From the NCBI RefSeq assembly GCF_005222755.1, contig NZ_STGD01000004.1, positions 248,001 through 312,000 on the forward strand: a stretch of DNA of 64,000 nt, read 5' to 3'. This DNA is from Roseomonas sp. HF4 (lineage in GTDB: Bacteria > Pseudomonadota > Alphaproteobacteria > Acetobacterales > Acetobacteraceae). Under the pieces are notes generated by a model. It did no database searches and was not told the origin of the DNA. It saw only the letters and a list, made by a program, of their open reading frames with translations. The position numbers and the translations under genes were made by a program. This document shows positions 8,894 through 17,211 of this stretch, one piece after another (the stretch's first letter is position 1; each line of letters begins with the position of its first letter).

Positions 8894-10831
8894 GTGACAG
8901 AAGGCCCTCATCGCGAAGGCTTGTTCCGGCTGCACGGTGCGGCCGCGTCCAGGACACCCCTGTCCGTGGCGGTGCTCGCGCTGCTGGCGCTGTTGCTCGC
9001 CGCCCTCGTGCCGGCGCGCGCGGACGCGCCGGTCGTTGCGCTGCGCGTCGGGAGCCATGCCGATTTCGGGCGGCTCGTCTTCGACCTGCCACCACAGATG
9101 ACGTATCGCGTCGAGCAGCAGGGCGAGCGCATCGCGGTGCAGTTCGATGGCCCGGCCGCGATCCGGCTCGGTGCTGCCCGCAGCGCCGTGCGCAACGTCG
9201 TCTCGGTGCGCGAGGCGGATGGCCTGGTGCTGGTCGAGGCGGAGCCGGGCGCGCGGTTCCTTCACTTCAGGCTCGGCAACCGTCTGGTGCTCGACTTCCG
9301 CGACGGCGAGACCGGCGCCGCACGACCCGAGCGCGCGGCGCGTGCCACCGTGCCCGGACGCGCCGAGGCCGCCGCGCCGGCGGCGCGCCCGGAGGCGCCC
9401 GCCACTGCCCGGCTCGTCGTCGCGCCGGCCGTCCTGCCGCTGCCTCCGCCCCTGCCGCCGGAGGCAGGTGTCGCGCAGCGGACGGCGCCGCCGGAGGCTC
9501 CCGTTGCGGCGCCCCCCGCGTCGGCGTCGCTCCCCGCGCCGCGCGTCGCGACGGCCATGATCGAACCGACCGCTCGGCCGTCCGCCACCCCCGAACGGAG
9601 CGCCGCGCCGCGCACCGGTGACACCCCGCGCCCCATGGCCGCGGCGCCTCCGCCTGCGCCGGCGGCCGCGCTGCCGGCTACGACGGCAGCGCCCCCGTTG
9701 GCGCCCCCTTACGATCGGGCCGCCGTGCTGCCGGACAGCGCCCCCGCGGCCGATGCGGCTCCGCCGGCGCCGCCCGTCGCGGCGGCCGCGCCCGGGCCGA
9801 CCCTGCGCCTCGCCATCATCCCTGATCGGGGCGCCACCCCGGGGGGCGGCGCTGCTCCGGCCTCCGCGGCCGGGGCATCCCCGCCCGCCGACGCCACGCG
9901 TCGGCCGGCCGGCGATGCGGCCGCTCCGGTGCCGGAACGGCTTGCCAGCCTGCCGATCCCGCCCAGCCTGCGGGCGGAGGGTCCCGCGTCGGCGGAGGGC
10001 GGCGAGGTCGCCTTCGCGCGCCCCGTGCCCGCGCGCCCCGGCGAGGAGCGCGGCGGGTCAGATATCGCCGCTGCCCTGGCGGTGCTCCATCCGGTGACCG
10101 CGATGGGCGGCTGGCGCCAACTGCTCGAGCGCAACCTGCGCCACCTCGGATATGGCCCGGAAATCCGGCCGATGCAGGAGCGCCCGTTTCGCGACGCGGT
10201 GCGCGCCTACCAGCGGCAGATCGGCGCCGACCCGACGGGAACGCTGACCATCGCGCAGAGCGAACGTCTGATGCGCGCACAGCGCCGGCTTTCCGAAACG
10301 GGCATCTCCGCCGGCCCGATGATGTTCGTCGCGACCGAGATCGAGGTCGCCATCGCCGGCACCTGGACCGTCATCGACGGCCGCGCGGCGCATCCCGTCA
10401 ACCGCTCCCGCATCAGCTGCCAGCGTCGGGCCGGGACCTGCGTGGAGGCGGCGGCGCGCGTCGCCCTCTCCGATGACAAGGCCGGCGGCATGCTGGCGAG
10501 CGACCTCATCACCTACCGGATCGTCGAATGGTTACCGACGATGATCCGCGCCGAACTCGCCGAGCCCTGCGTGACGCGAACCCTGCTGCTGCGCCTGTAC
10601 AGCCGCGAGGTCGTCCTTCTCGACCGGCCGGATCCGCATCCTGCCTGCCGCACGGACACCACGCTGTCGGTTGGCATCCAGGTGCTCGGCCCCGGCGCGG
10701 AGCCGATCGCGCAGCATTACGATGAGCGGCGTGCATCGGCGGCCGCGGATCTCAGCCCGGCCCTCCGCGACCTGCTCGAGCGCGCCTCCGCCGGCCGGGC
10801 AGAGACTGCCACCATCGCCTCGCGCCGCTGA
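8894..10831 (+). CDS. Secreted AMIN-like protein with Pro/Ala-rich linker and peptidoglycan-binding domain
   Basis: About 645 residues from a GTG at 8894. A hydrophobic signal segment (LSVAVLALLALLLAALVP, about 24-41) is followed by an AMIN-like beta domain (about 45-135, ending in FRLGNRLVLDFRDGE). Then comes a long low-complexity Pro/Ala linker (about 150-390). A peptidoglycan_binding_1-like repeat starts near residue 404 (LLERNLRHLGYG...FRDAVRAYQRQIGADPTG). The C-terminal 180 residues, including a CQRRAGTC pair, are unrecognised. AMIN domains localise proteins to the envelope by binding peptidoglycan, so a cell-wall role is inferred. The start is uncertain: no good ribosome site precedes GTG 8894, and TTG 8921 is an alternative. 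Confidence 0.75.
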   Translation: MTEGPHREGLFRLHGAAASRTPLSVAVLALLALLLAALVPARADAPVVALRVGSHADFGRLVFDLPPQMTYRVEQQGERIAVQFDGPAAIRLGAARSAVRNVVSVREADGLVLVEAEPGARFLHFRLGNRLVLDFRDGETGAARPERAARATVPGRAEAAAPAARPEAPATARLVVAPAVLPLPPPLPPEAGVAQRTAPPEAPVAAPPASASLPAPRVATAMIEPTARPSATPERSAAPRTGDTPRPMAAAPPPAPAAALPATTAAPPLAPPYDRAAVLPDSAPAADAAPPAPPVAAAAPGPTLRLAIIPDRGATPGGGAAPASAAGASPPADATRRPAGDAAAPVPERLASLPIPPSLRAEGPASAEGGEVAFARPVPARPGEERGGSDIAAALAVLHPVTAMGGWRQLLERNLRHLGYGPEIRPMQERPFRDAVRAYQRQIGADPTGTLTIAQSERLMRAQRRLSETGISAGPMMFVATEIEVAIAGTWTVIDGRAAHPVNRSRISCQRRAGTCVEAAARVALSDDKAGGMLASDLITYRIVEWLPTMIRAELAEPCVTRTLLLRLYSREVVLLDRPDPHPACRTDTTLSVGIQVLGPGAEPIAQHYDERRASAAADLSPALRDLLERASAGRAETATIASRR

Positions 10832-10852
10832 GGCCGCGCCGCTAGCCTCAGC
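10827..10852. terminator. 8-bp hairpin at the convergent end of the AMIN-like gene and the tyrS remnant
   Basis: GCTGAGGC (10827-10834) and GCCTCAGC (10845-10852) are perfect complements around a 10-nt loop. The stem covers the stop of the plus-strand gene and the stop of the minus-strand tyrS remnant. No U tract follows, so an intrinsic bidirectional terminator is plausible but not proven. Confidence 0.5.
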
Positions 10853-11170
10853 CCGGCCGCACCAGCACGTGCCGCTTCCGCCCTGCCGGGATCTTCGCCG
10901 CCCCGTCCCGCAGGTCGGATGGCGCGACGCCAGCGGCGGCATCGGTCACTACGACATCGTTCAGCCGGAGCCCGTTCTGCGCGACCAGTCGCCGCGCCTC
11001 CCGCTTCGACGCCGCGAGCCCCGCATGCACGGCCAGGTCGATGAAGCGCGCGGGTAGGGGCGCGACGATGGCCGGCAGCGTGTCGGCCGCGGCACCTTCC
11101 TCGAAGGCCGCCGCGCCGTCTCCCCCGCCGCGCGCCCGTGCAGCAGCGCCGCCGCCTCGGCCGCCTGCCT
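10848..11170 (-). pseudogene. Degenerate second copy of the tyrS 3' end
   Basis: Read on the minus strand, 10848-11030 encodes a near copy of the last 60 residues of the TyrS S4 domain encoded at 12830 (shared blocks [24 protein letters not shown] and [22 protein letters not shown]). At DNA level about 255 nt differ at roughly 19 positions by eye, i.e. about 93% identical. Upstream of that the copy has lost about 18 nt and is frameshifted, and similarity ends near 11170. There is no catalytic domain, so it cannot be a synthetase. It lies in the same orientation as intact tyrS, 1.7 kb away. Confidence 0.85.
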
Positions 11171-11290
11171 GAAGGTTGCCAGCTGCTCGTTCTCGAGCGC
11201 CGTGTCGACCGTGAGGCGGGTGCGGGTCTGCGCCTCGGCCGCGGGGGCGAGGCCGATCAGGGCGCAGGCGAGCAGGGCAAGGCGGCGCAT
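11170..11290 (-). pseudogene. 5' fragment of a periplasmic binding-protein gene fused to the tyrS remnant
   Basis: The minus strand from ATG 11290 encodes a signal peptide (MRRLALLACALIGLAPAAEA) followed by TRLTVDTALENEQLATFRQA, then runs out of frame into the tyrS remnant. The segment resembles the mature N-terminus of Fe(III)/2-aminoethylphosphonate-type ABC binding proteins, which often read LTVYTALENDQ; this family assignment is from memory of the motif. Only about 45 residues remain, so this is a truncated, chimeric relic. Confidence 0.6.
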
Positions 11291-11332
11291 GGGTGTGGCC
11301 CCCTCCAACTTCTCAGGGTGCCTGGCGCGTCG

Positions 11333-11495
11333 CCGGCGTCATACCAAGCGCACGAAGTTCCAACTTTCGGCCCGAAGGGCCGAGGCCGCGGATGCGGCCC
11401 GCCGGTTGTCCGGCGAAGCCAAGGGCCGCGGATGCGGCCCGCCCGGCGTCTGAGGGGCACGAAGGTGAAACCTTCGTGCGCCAGGTATCAGTCCC
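11333..11495 (+). repeat. Dispersed hairpin repeat, copy 1
   Basis: About 160 bp with inverted ends: the left end reads GTCATACCAAGCGCACGAAG, and the right end, read on the other strand, begins GATACCTGGCGCACGAAG. Inside the right end is a perfect 9-bp hairpin (11457-11465 with 11471-11479, loop TGAAA). The core contains GGCCCGAAGGGCCGAGGCCG. The same layout recurs at 26230-26350 (opposite orientation) and 56825-56995. It lies between the binding-protein relic and the Bug receptor gene and carries no plausible gene. Confidence 0.85.
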
Positions 11496-11634
11496 GTGAC
11501 GGTCGCGTTGCCGTTCGGTGGTAGGTCCATCCGGCGCCCGCACAGGACCGGCCGAGCCGCTCCCGGTCGCCGCCTCCCGCCGACGACCGGAGGCCGGCGG
11601 GGGACGAAGCGCGGCAGGGCGCGCCCGGCGGATG

Positions 11635-12654
11635 CTATCCGCGCAGCCCCAGCCGCGCGATCACCGCGTTCCAGCGCACCGCCTCGCGCGCCTGGTGCGC
11701 ACCGAAGGCGGCGGGCGAGGTCCCGAGGATCTCGGTGCCCGCCACATCGAGTCCGCCGCGCGCCGCCGGGTCGGACTGGACCGATGCACGGATGACCTCG
11801 GCGAGACGCTCCGCCGCGCTGCGCGGGAAGCCCGCCGGGGCGACGACGCCGATCCAGCCGTAGAAGGCTGCATCGGGCAGGCCGGCCTCCTCGAAGGTCG
11901 GCACATCGGGCAGCGCGCTCAAGCGGTGCTCACCGGACTGCACCAGGGCGCGCAGGCGCCCGTCCTGGACGTGCGGCAGCGCGGCAAAGGGCTGATTGAG
12001 CATCGCCTGCACGTGCCCCGCCACCAGGTCGAGCGTCGCCTGCGGAAAGCCGCGATAGGGCACGTGCGTGATGTCGAGCCCGAGCCGTGCCTTCAACTCC
12101 TCCATGGCCAGGTGCGTGATCGTCCCTGGCCCGATCGAGGCGTAGCTCAGCACCCCTGGATACGCTCGCACTCGCGCGACGAACCCCGGCCAGTCGTTCA
12201 CCGGCAGCGAAGGGTGCACCGTGAGCACGAGGGGCACGCGGCCGATCAGCGTGACCGGCGTGAAGTCGCGCGCGGGGTCATAGGGCAGGCCGGGGTTCAT
12301 CGCCCGCGCCGTGGTGGTCGGCCCGCCGTTCACGAAGCCCAGCGCGTGCAGGTCGCGCGCCTGCGCCACCGCGCCGGCGGCCAGCGTCCCTCCGGCGCCC
12401 GGCCGGTTCTCGACAACGAAGGGCTGCCCGAAGGCGGCGGCAAGATGGGGCGCGAGGCCACGCGCAAGCAGATCAGGCCCCGCCCCCGGCGGCTGCCCGA
12501 CCAGAAGCCGCACGGGCCGGTCCGGCCAGCGCGATTGCGCCGAGGCCCGCCGGGCCGCGACCAGGCCGAGCGAGGCGCCGACCACGCGCCGCCGGCGCAG
12601 ATGACCGAGCGCGAGGCGCAGCGTGCGATTAAGGGGACGAGGCGATGGGGACAT
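11635..12654 (-). CDS. Bug-type tripartite tricarboxylate transporter substrate-binding protein
   Basis: A 339-residue periplasmic binding protein of the TctC/Bug family, which captures carboxylates for TctAB-type carriers or acts as a sensor. An N-terminal Arg-rich signal sequence ends near AARRASA. The hallmark FVVENRPGAGGTLAAGAVAQA and the C-terminal LPDVPTFEEAGLP...GVVAPAGFP are present. ATG 12654 has a strong AAGGAG about 7 nt upstream; the longer open frame beyond it overlaps the tyrS duplication and is not real. No tctA/tctB is nearby, as is usual for the expanded Bug family. It is bracketed by the two tyrS 3' copies, suggesting it arrived with or between them. Confidence 0.88.
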   Translation of the reverse strand: MSPSPRPLNRTLRLALGHLRRRRVVGASLGLVAARRASAQSRWPDRPVRLLVGQPPGAGPDLLARGLAPHLAAAFGQPFVVENRPGAGGTLAAGAVAQARDLHALGFVNGGPTTTARAMNPGLPYDPARDFTPVTLIGRVPLVLTVHPSLPVNDWPGFVARVRAYPGVLSYASIGPGTITHLAMEELKARLGLDITHVPYRGFPQATLDLVAGHVQAMLNQPFAALPHVQDGRLRALVQSGEHRLSALPDVPTFEEAGLPDAAFYGWIGVVAPAGFPRSAAERLAEVIRASVQSDPAARGGLDVAGTEILGTSPAAFGAHQAREAVRWNAVIARLGLRG

Positions 12655-12764
12655 GGGGCACTCCTTCCGGGATGTGATCCGGGGTGGGTGCTCCGCGCCT
12701 TGATGGTTGTTCTGCTTGCGGGGCAGGCCGAGGATGCCCGAGCGACGGGCCGATTGTCCAGGTC

Positions 12765-12797
12765 GGCGCGCGGGCCGCGGGGTGTGGCCCGCGCGCC
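12765..12797 (-). terminator. 12-bp perfect GC hairpin downstream of tyrS
   Basis: GGCGCGCGGGCC (12765-12776) and its exact complement GGCCCGCGCGCC (12786-12797) enclose a 9-nt loop, about 33 nt past the tyrS stop. No T run follows on the minus strand. A termination or 3'-end-protection role for tyrS mRNA is inferred. Confidence 0.55.
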
Positions 12798-12829
12798 CTC
12801 GCGGGTGCGCCCCCCCCGGACGGCGCGCC

Positions 12830-14056
12830 CTACCCCGGCCGCACCAGCACGTGCCGCTTCCGTCCCGCCGAGATCTTCGCCGCGCCGTCCCGCAGGTCGG
12901 ATGGCGCGACGCCGGCGGCGACATCGGTCACCACGACATCGTTCAGCCGGAGCCCGTTCTGCGCGATCAGCCGCCGCGCCTCGCCCTTCGACGCCGCGAG
13001 CCCCGCCTGCACGACCAGGTCGATGAAGGGCGCGGGCAGCGCCGCGACGATGGCCGGCAGCGTCTCGGCCGCGGCACCTTCCTCGAAGGCCCGCCGCGCC
13101 GTCTCCGCCGCCCTCTCCGCTGCCGCGCGGCCGTGCAGCAGTGCCGTCGCCTCGGTCGCCAGCACCTTCTTCGCCTCGTTCACCTCGGCGCCCTGCAGCG
13201 CGCCGAGGCGCCGGACCTCGTCCATCGGCAGGTCCGTGAACAGCGCCAGGAAGCGGCCGACATCCGCATCCTCGGTGTTGCGCCAGTACTGCCAGTAGTC
13301 ATAGGGCGACAGCCGGTCGGGGTTCAGCCAGACCGCGCCGGCCGCCGTCTTGCCCATCTTGGCGCCGGAGGCGGTCGTCAGGAGCGGCGTGGTCAGCGCA
13401 TGGGCCTCGGCGCCCGCCATGCGGCGGATCAGGTCGGCGCCGAGGACGATGTTCCCCCACTGGTCCGACCCGCCCATCTGCAGCACGGCACCGTGCCGGC
13501 GATGCAGTTCCAGGAAGTCATAGGATTGCAGCAGCATGTAGTTGAATTCGAGGAAGCTCAGCGGCTGGTCGCGTTCCAGGCGCAGCCGCACGCTGTCCAT
13601 GGTCAACATGCGGTTGACGCTGAAGTGGCGCCCGACGTCGCGCAGGAACGGGATGTAGTGCAGCGCGTCGAGCCATTCCGCGTTGTCGAGCATCATGGCG
13701 CCGGCGTCGAAATTGAGCAGCGCCTCGAAGGTACGGCGGATGCCCGCCTTGTTCGCCTCGATCGTCGCCTCGGTGAGCAGCTGTCGCGCCTCGTCCTTGC
13801 CGGACGGGTCGCCCACCTTGGTCGTGCCGCCGCCGATGAGCGCAATCGGTCGCCCGCCGGTCTTTTGCAGCAGGCGCAGCAGCATGGTCGGCATCAGGTG
13901 GCCGACATGCAGGCTGTCGGCCGTGCAGTCGTAGCCGATATAGGCGACGAGCCCGCCCTTGCTCAGCGCGGCGTCGAGCGCCGCCTCGTCCGTCGTCTGG
14001 TGGACGTAGCCGCGCTCCTTGGCGATGCGCAGGAAATCGCTGTTCGGGCCGCTCAT
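12830..14056 (-). CDS. tyrS: Tyrosyl-tRNA synthetase
   Basis: Charges tRNA-Tyr. 408 residues from ATG 14056 (MSGPNSDFL), the family-like start; ATGs at 14062 and 14083 are in frame and possible. The HIGH motif is HVGH at 50-53, and the KMSKS-equivalent reads [11 protein letters not shown] around residue 240. The last 60 residues are an S4 RNA-binding domain. It is divergent from anmK, an order often seen in Alphaproteobacteria. Its 3' end is duplicated at 10848-11170. Confidence 0.96.
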   Translation of the reverse strand: MSGPNSDFLRIAKERGYVHQTTDEAALDAALSKGGLVAYIGYDCTADSLHVGHLMPTMLLRLLQKTGGRPIALIGGGTTKVGDPSGKDEARQLLTEATIEANKAGIRRTFEALLNFDAGAMMLDNAEWLDALHYIPFLRDVGRHFSVNRMLTMDSVRLRLERDQPLSFLEFNYMLLQSYDFLELHRRHGAVLQMGGSDQWGNIVLGADLIRRMAGAEAHALTTPLLTTASGAKMGKTAAGAVWLNPDRLSPYDYWQYWRNTEDADVGRFLALFTDLPMDEVRRLGALQGAEVNEAKKVLATEATALLHGRAAAERAAETARRAFEEGAAAETLPAIVAALPAPFIDLVVQAGLAASKGEARRLIAQNGLRLNDVVVTDVAAGVAPSDLRDGAAKISAGRKRHVLVRPG

Positions 14057-14102
14057 GGTCATGCTGCTCGCTTGCGGGGACATCCGCCGGAAGGGCGCTC
14101 GG

Positions 14103-14219
14103 GCTAGCGCATTTTGCGCCGATGCGAAACCGGCGCCGCCCGGCCACCCGCGTCAGCCACCTGGAATGGCGGGTCGCCTGGGGTGCGGGCTGGTGCCGCT
14201 GCGGGCAAAATGCGCTAGC
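14103..14219. promoter_or_regulatory. 15-bp perfect inverted repeat in the tyrS-anmK divergent region
   Basis: GCTAGCGCATTTTGC at 14103-14117 is exactly repeated in inverse at 14205-14219, 87 nt apart. One arm lies 47 nt upstream of tyrS and the other ends 11 nt before the anmK ATG. The arms include the only AT-rich bases of this intergenic region. It could be a paired operator or the ends of a small non-autonomous element; no duplicated target is evident. Confidence 0.65.
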
Positions 14220-14230
14220 ACGTCAGTCGC

Positions 14231-15328
14231 ATGCTGAGAACCATCGGGCTGATGAGCGGCACCTCCCTGGACGGGGTGGACGCCGCCTACGTCGAGACGG
14301 ACGGCGAGACGATCGCCCGTCTCGGCCCCCGGCTCACGCTTCCCTACGACCCGAAGCTGCGCCGCGCGCTGCGCGCGCTGCTCGACCGGGCGGAAAGCCT
14401 GTCGGAGGACGATCCGGACCTCCGCGACGCCGTCCGGCGCATCACCGACCGCCATGCGGAAGCGGTCGAGGCGCTCGGCCTGGAGGCGGACCTGATCGGC
14501 TTCCACGGCCAGACCATCCTGCACCGCCCGCCGGTCGCCGGGCGCAATGTCCGGCCGTTCACCTGGCAGGTGGGCGACGCGGCGGCGCTCGCCAAGCGCA
14601 CCGGCATGACGGTCGCGTATGACTTCCGCTCGGCCGACGTGGCGGCGGGCGGGCAGGGTGCGCCGCTGGTGCCGGTCTTCCACCGCGCGCTGGCCGCGCC
14701 GCTGCCGAAGCCGCTCGCGATCCTGAACCTCGGCGGCGTCGGCAACGTCACCTGGCTCGGCGAGGGGGGCGAGATGCTGGCCTTCGACACCGGCCCGGCG
14801 AACGGTCCGCTCGACGACTGGGCGCGCCAGCACACGGGGAAGGACTACGACGCGGCCGGCCGTCTGGCGCTGGCGGGGCAGGCGGATGGCGCCGTGCTCG
14901 GCCGGCTCATGGCGCATCCCTACCTGGCCGCGCCGCCGCCCAAATCCCTCGACCGGCTGGATTTCGACCGGGCACTGAAGGAGGCCGGGGCGGCGGAGCT
15001 CTCGGCCGCCGACGGCGCGGCCACGCTCTGCGCCTTCTGCGCCGTCTGCGTCGCCGCGGCCGCGCGGCTGTTTCCGGAGCCACCCCTGCAATGGCTGGTC
15101 GCCGGCGGCGGGCGGCGGAACCCGGCCATCATGCGGGCGTTGCAGGGCGCGCTCGAGGAACCGGTCCGCCCCGTCGAGGTCGCGGGCTGGGACGGCGACG
15201 CGCTGGAGGCGCAGGCCTTCGGGCTGCTCGCGGCGCGCGTCTCGCGCGGGCTGCCCATCACCTTCCCCGGCACGACGGGGGCGCCGCGGCCGATCGCGGG
15301 CGGGCGGATCATCGGCTCCCTGTTGTAG
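14231..15328 (+). CDS. anmK: Anhydro-N-acetylmuramic acid kinase
   Basis: Phosphorylates and opens 1,6-anhydro-MurNAc to MurNAc-6-phosphate in cell-wall recycling. The 365-residue protein has the ASKHA kinase N-terminus IGLMSGTSLDGVDAAYVE. Other family blocks are DLIGFHGQTILH, NLGGVGNVTWL, FDTGPANGPLDDW and the C-terminal GGGRRNPAIM. Length matches the family. It starts 11 nt after the inverted repeat and is followed after 13 nt by a membrane protease gene. Confidence 0.95.
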   Translation: MLRTIGLMSGTSLDGVDAAYVETDGETIARLGPRLTLPYDPKLRRALRALLDRAESLSEDDPDLRDAVRRITDRHAEAVEALGLEADLIGFHGQTILHRPPVAGRNVRPFTWQVGDAAALAKRTGMTVAYDFRSADVAAGGQGAPLVPVFHRALAAPLPKPLAILNLGGVGNVTWLGEGGEMLAFDTGPANGPLDDWARQHTGKDYDAAGRLALAGQADGAVLGRLMAHPYLAAPPPKSLDRLDFDRALKEAGAAELSAADGAATLCAFCAVCVAAAARLFPEPPLQWLVAGGGRRNPAIMRALQGALEEPVRPVEVAGWDGDALEAQAFGLLAARVSRGLPITFPGTTGAPRPIAGGRIIGSLL

Positions 15329-15341
15329 TAGGGTGCCGAGC

Positions 15342-16400
15342 ATGGCCTGGTCCTTCCCCATCGCGACGGTGCGCGGCACCGTCATTCGCATCCATGTCAC
15401 CTTCTTCCTGCTGCTCGCCTGGATCGGCGCGGTGCATGCGCGGGATGGCGGCGCCAGCGCGGCGCTGGCGGGCATGGCCTTCATCGCGCTGGTCTTCGGC
15501 TGCGTGGTGCTGCACGAGCTCGGCCACGCTGCCGCGGCGCGGCGCTACGGCATCGCGACGCCCGACATCACCTTGCTGCCCATCGGCGGCCTTGCGCGGC
15601 TGGAACGCATCCCGGAGGAACCCTGGCGGGAGATCGCGATCGCGGTCGCGGGGCCGGCGGTCAATGTCGGCATCTGCCTGGTGCTGGCGCTGCTCGCCGG
15701 CGGCATCCCGCCCGCCATGGAGGGCCTGGCCCCCGAGGACCCGCGGGCGGGCTTCCTGGCCCGGCTGTTCTGGGTGAACGCCTTCCTCGTGCTGTTCAAC
15801 ATGATCCCGGCCTTCCCGATGGATGGCGGGCGGGTGCTGCGCGCGGTGCTGACCTTCCGCCTCGGCCACCGGCGGGCGACGCGCGTGGCGGCCTCGGTCG
15901 GCCAGGCGGTCGCGATCCTGCTCGGCTTCGCGGGGCTGTTCGGCGCGCCGCTGCTGATCTTCATCGCGCTGTTCGTCTGGCTCGGCGCGGCGGGGGAGGC
16001 GGCGGAGGAGGAACTCCGCGCCGCGACCCGCGACCTCAGCGCCGAGGACGCGATGGAGACCAGGTTCGAGGCGCTGCCGCCCGAGGCCGACATCGCAGCC
16101 GCGGCCGAGGCGCTGCTCCGCACGCCGCAGCAGGATTTCCCCGTGGTGGACGGGACGGGGCGGGTGCTCGGCCTGCTGACGCGCGATGCCATCATCCATG
16201 CGCTGCGGCAGGCGGGGTCCGCGACGCCGGTGGCCGATGCCATGCAGGACCTGCCGCGCGTGCCGCGCCGCGCCCCGCTGCAGGAGGCGATGCAGGCCCT
16301 GTCCGGCGGCCCTGCCGTGGCGGTCGAGGACGCGCAAGGGCGGCTCATCGGCCTGCTGACGCCGGCTAACCTCGCGGATCTCATCGCGCTGAAGGCGTAA
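15342..16400 (+). CDS. Site-2-type zinc metalloprotease with CBS domains
   Basis: A 352-residue intramembrane metalloprotease of the SpoIVFB/Rip group. The zinc-binding HELGH lies at 58-62 in a membrane helix, and the second motif NMIPAFPMDGGRVLR (about 155-169) supplies the third ligand. About five to six hydrophobic segments precede residue 225, then a pair of CBS domains (about 235-352) ends in RLIGLLTPANLADLI. CBS pairs usually sense adenine nucleotides. Substrate unknown. ATG 15342 is preferred; a GTG three codons earlier is possible. Confidence 0.9.
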   Translation: MAWSFPIATVRGTVIRIHVTFFLLLAWIGAVHARDGGASAALAGMAFIALVFGCVVLHELGHAAAARRYGIATPDITLLPIGGLARLERIPEEPWREIAIAVAGPAVNVGICLVLALLAGGIPPAMEGLAPEDPRAGFLARLFWVNAFLVLFNMIPAFPMDGGRVLRAVLTFRLGHRRATRVAASVGQAVAILLGFAGLFGAPLLIFIALFVWLGAAGEAAEEELRAATRDLSAEDAMETRFEALPPEADIAAAAEALLRTPQQDFPVVDGTGRVLGLLTRDAIIHALRQAGSATPVADAMQDLPRVPRRAPLQEAMQALSGGPAVAVEDAQGRLIGLLTPANLADLIALKA

Positions 16401-16521
16401 CCGGCACCGCCCCGCACCCCGACCCGACCATCCATCCAGGATATTGTCGCCGGGTGGCCGGGTGGGGGGCGCGGGCCGGTCCCGACTCCGCCGACGCGAA
16501 AAACGCTCCAGGCGCCGCGGG

Positions 16522-17211
16522 TCAGTTTCCCCCGACCAGGCGCCAGGCCTCCCGCAGTTCCTGCTCCAGCAGGACCGGCTGCGGCAGGATCAGCCCGCCC
16601 TTGGCCTGCTCCAGAAGCCGCTCCCGCTGCAGTGCGGCGATGGCGCGCGAGACCACCTCCCGCCGGGTCCCGATGCGCGAGGCGAGTTCGTGGTGGGTCC
16701 GTGGCGGCGAGACGATCCGCCCGCCCTGCGTCCTTGGCCGCGCCAGGCGCAGAAGCTGTGAAATCAGCCGGGCCCGGACCGGCAGCACGCTCAGCTCGAA
16801 CAGCCTCGTGTCCTTTTCCCTGATGAGGCCGACCAGGGACCGCATGAGGTGGAGGGAGGCGGCCGGGGTCGCGAGGACGAAGGCAAGGAACGGGGCGGCG
16901 GGCAGGGCGCAGACCTTGCTGCTCGTCAGCGCGACGATGCCGGCGGAACGCGTCGCGCCATCGATCACCGCCAGTTCCCCGAACACCGCGCCCGGCCCGA
17001 TGTCGTTCAGGATCAGCTCCTGCCCGCCGCTGCCGCGGCTGACGACCCGCAGGGTTCCTGTCGCCACGAAGTAGACGTCGCGCGGCGCGTCGCCGTGCTC
17101 GAGCACGGTCTGGCCCTCGGAGAAATGCAGCCAGCGGGCCGTCGCCGCGAGACCGGCCAGCGCCTCGTGCGGGAAAGGGCGGAAGAACGGCAGTTGCGTC
17201 AGGTCGTCCAT
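16522..17211 (-). CDS. Crp/Fnr-family transcriptional regulator
   Basis: A 229-residue regulator from ATG 17211. Residues 1-125 form a cyclic-nucleotide-type sensor domain (FSEGQTVLEHGDAPRDVYFVATG, FGELAVIDGATRSA). A C-terminal winged helix holds THHELASRIGTRREVVSRAI (about 165-185). Ligand unknown: the phosphate-cassette-like stretch GELAVIDGATRSA resembles cNMP binders. In the same frame upstream, a GTG at 17310 would add 33 residues with the cluster CDTCPDC, reminiscent of Fe-S FNR proteins. It is divergent from the 17515-22733 cluster and is a candidate regulator of it. Confidence 0.88.
   Translation of the reverse strand: MDDLTQLPFFRPFPHEALAGLAATARWLHFSEGQTVLEHGDAPRDVYFVATGTLRVVSRGSGGQELILNDIGPGAVFGELAVIDGATRSAGIVALTSSKVCALPAAPFLAFVLATPAASLHLMRSLVGLIREKDTRLFELSVLPVRARLISQLLRLARPRTQGGRIVSPPRTHHELASRIGTRREVVSRAIAALQRERLLEQAKGGLILPQPVLLEQELREAWRLVGGN

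Noticed and set aside
5520-9095. Minus-strand frame of almost 1200 codons opposite era-recO-parC
   Set aside because: Covers three confidently identified genes; composition is typical of antisense in GC-rich DNA and no motif is present.
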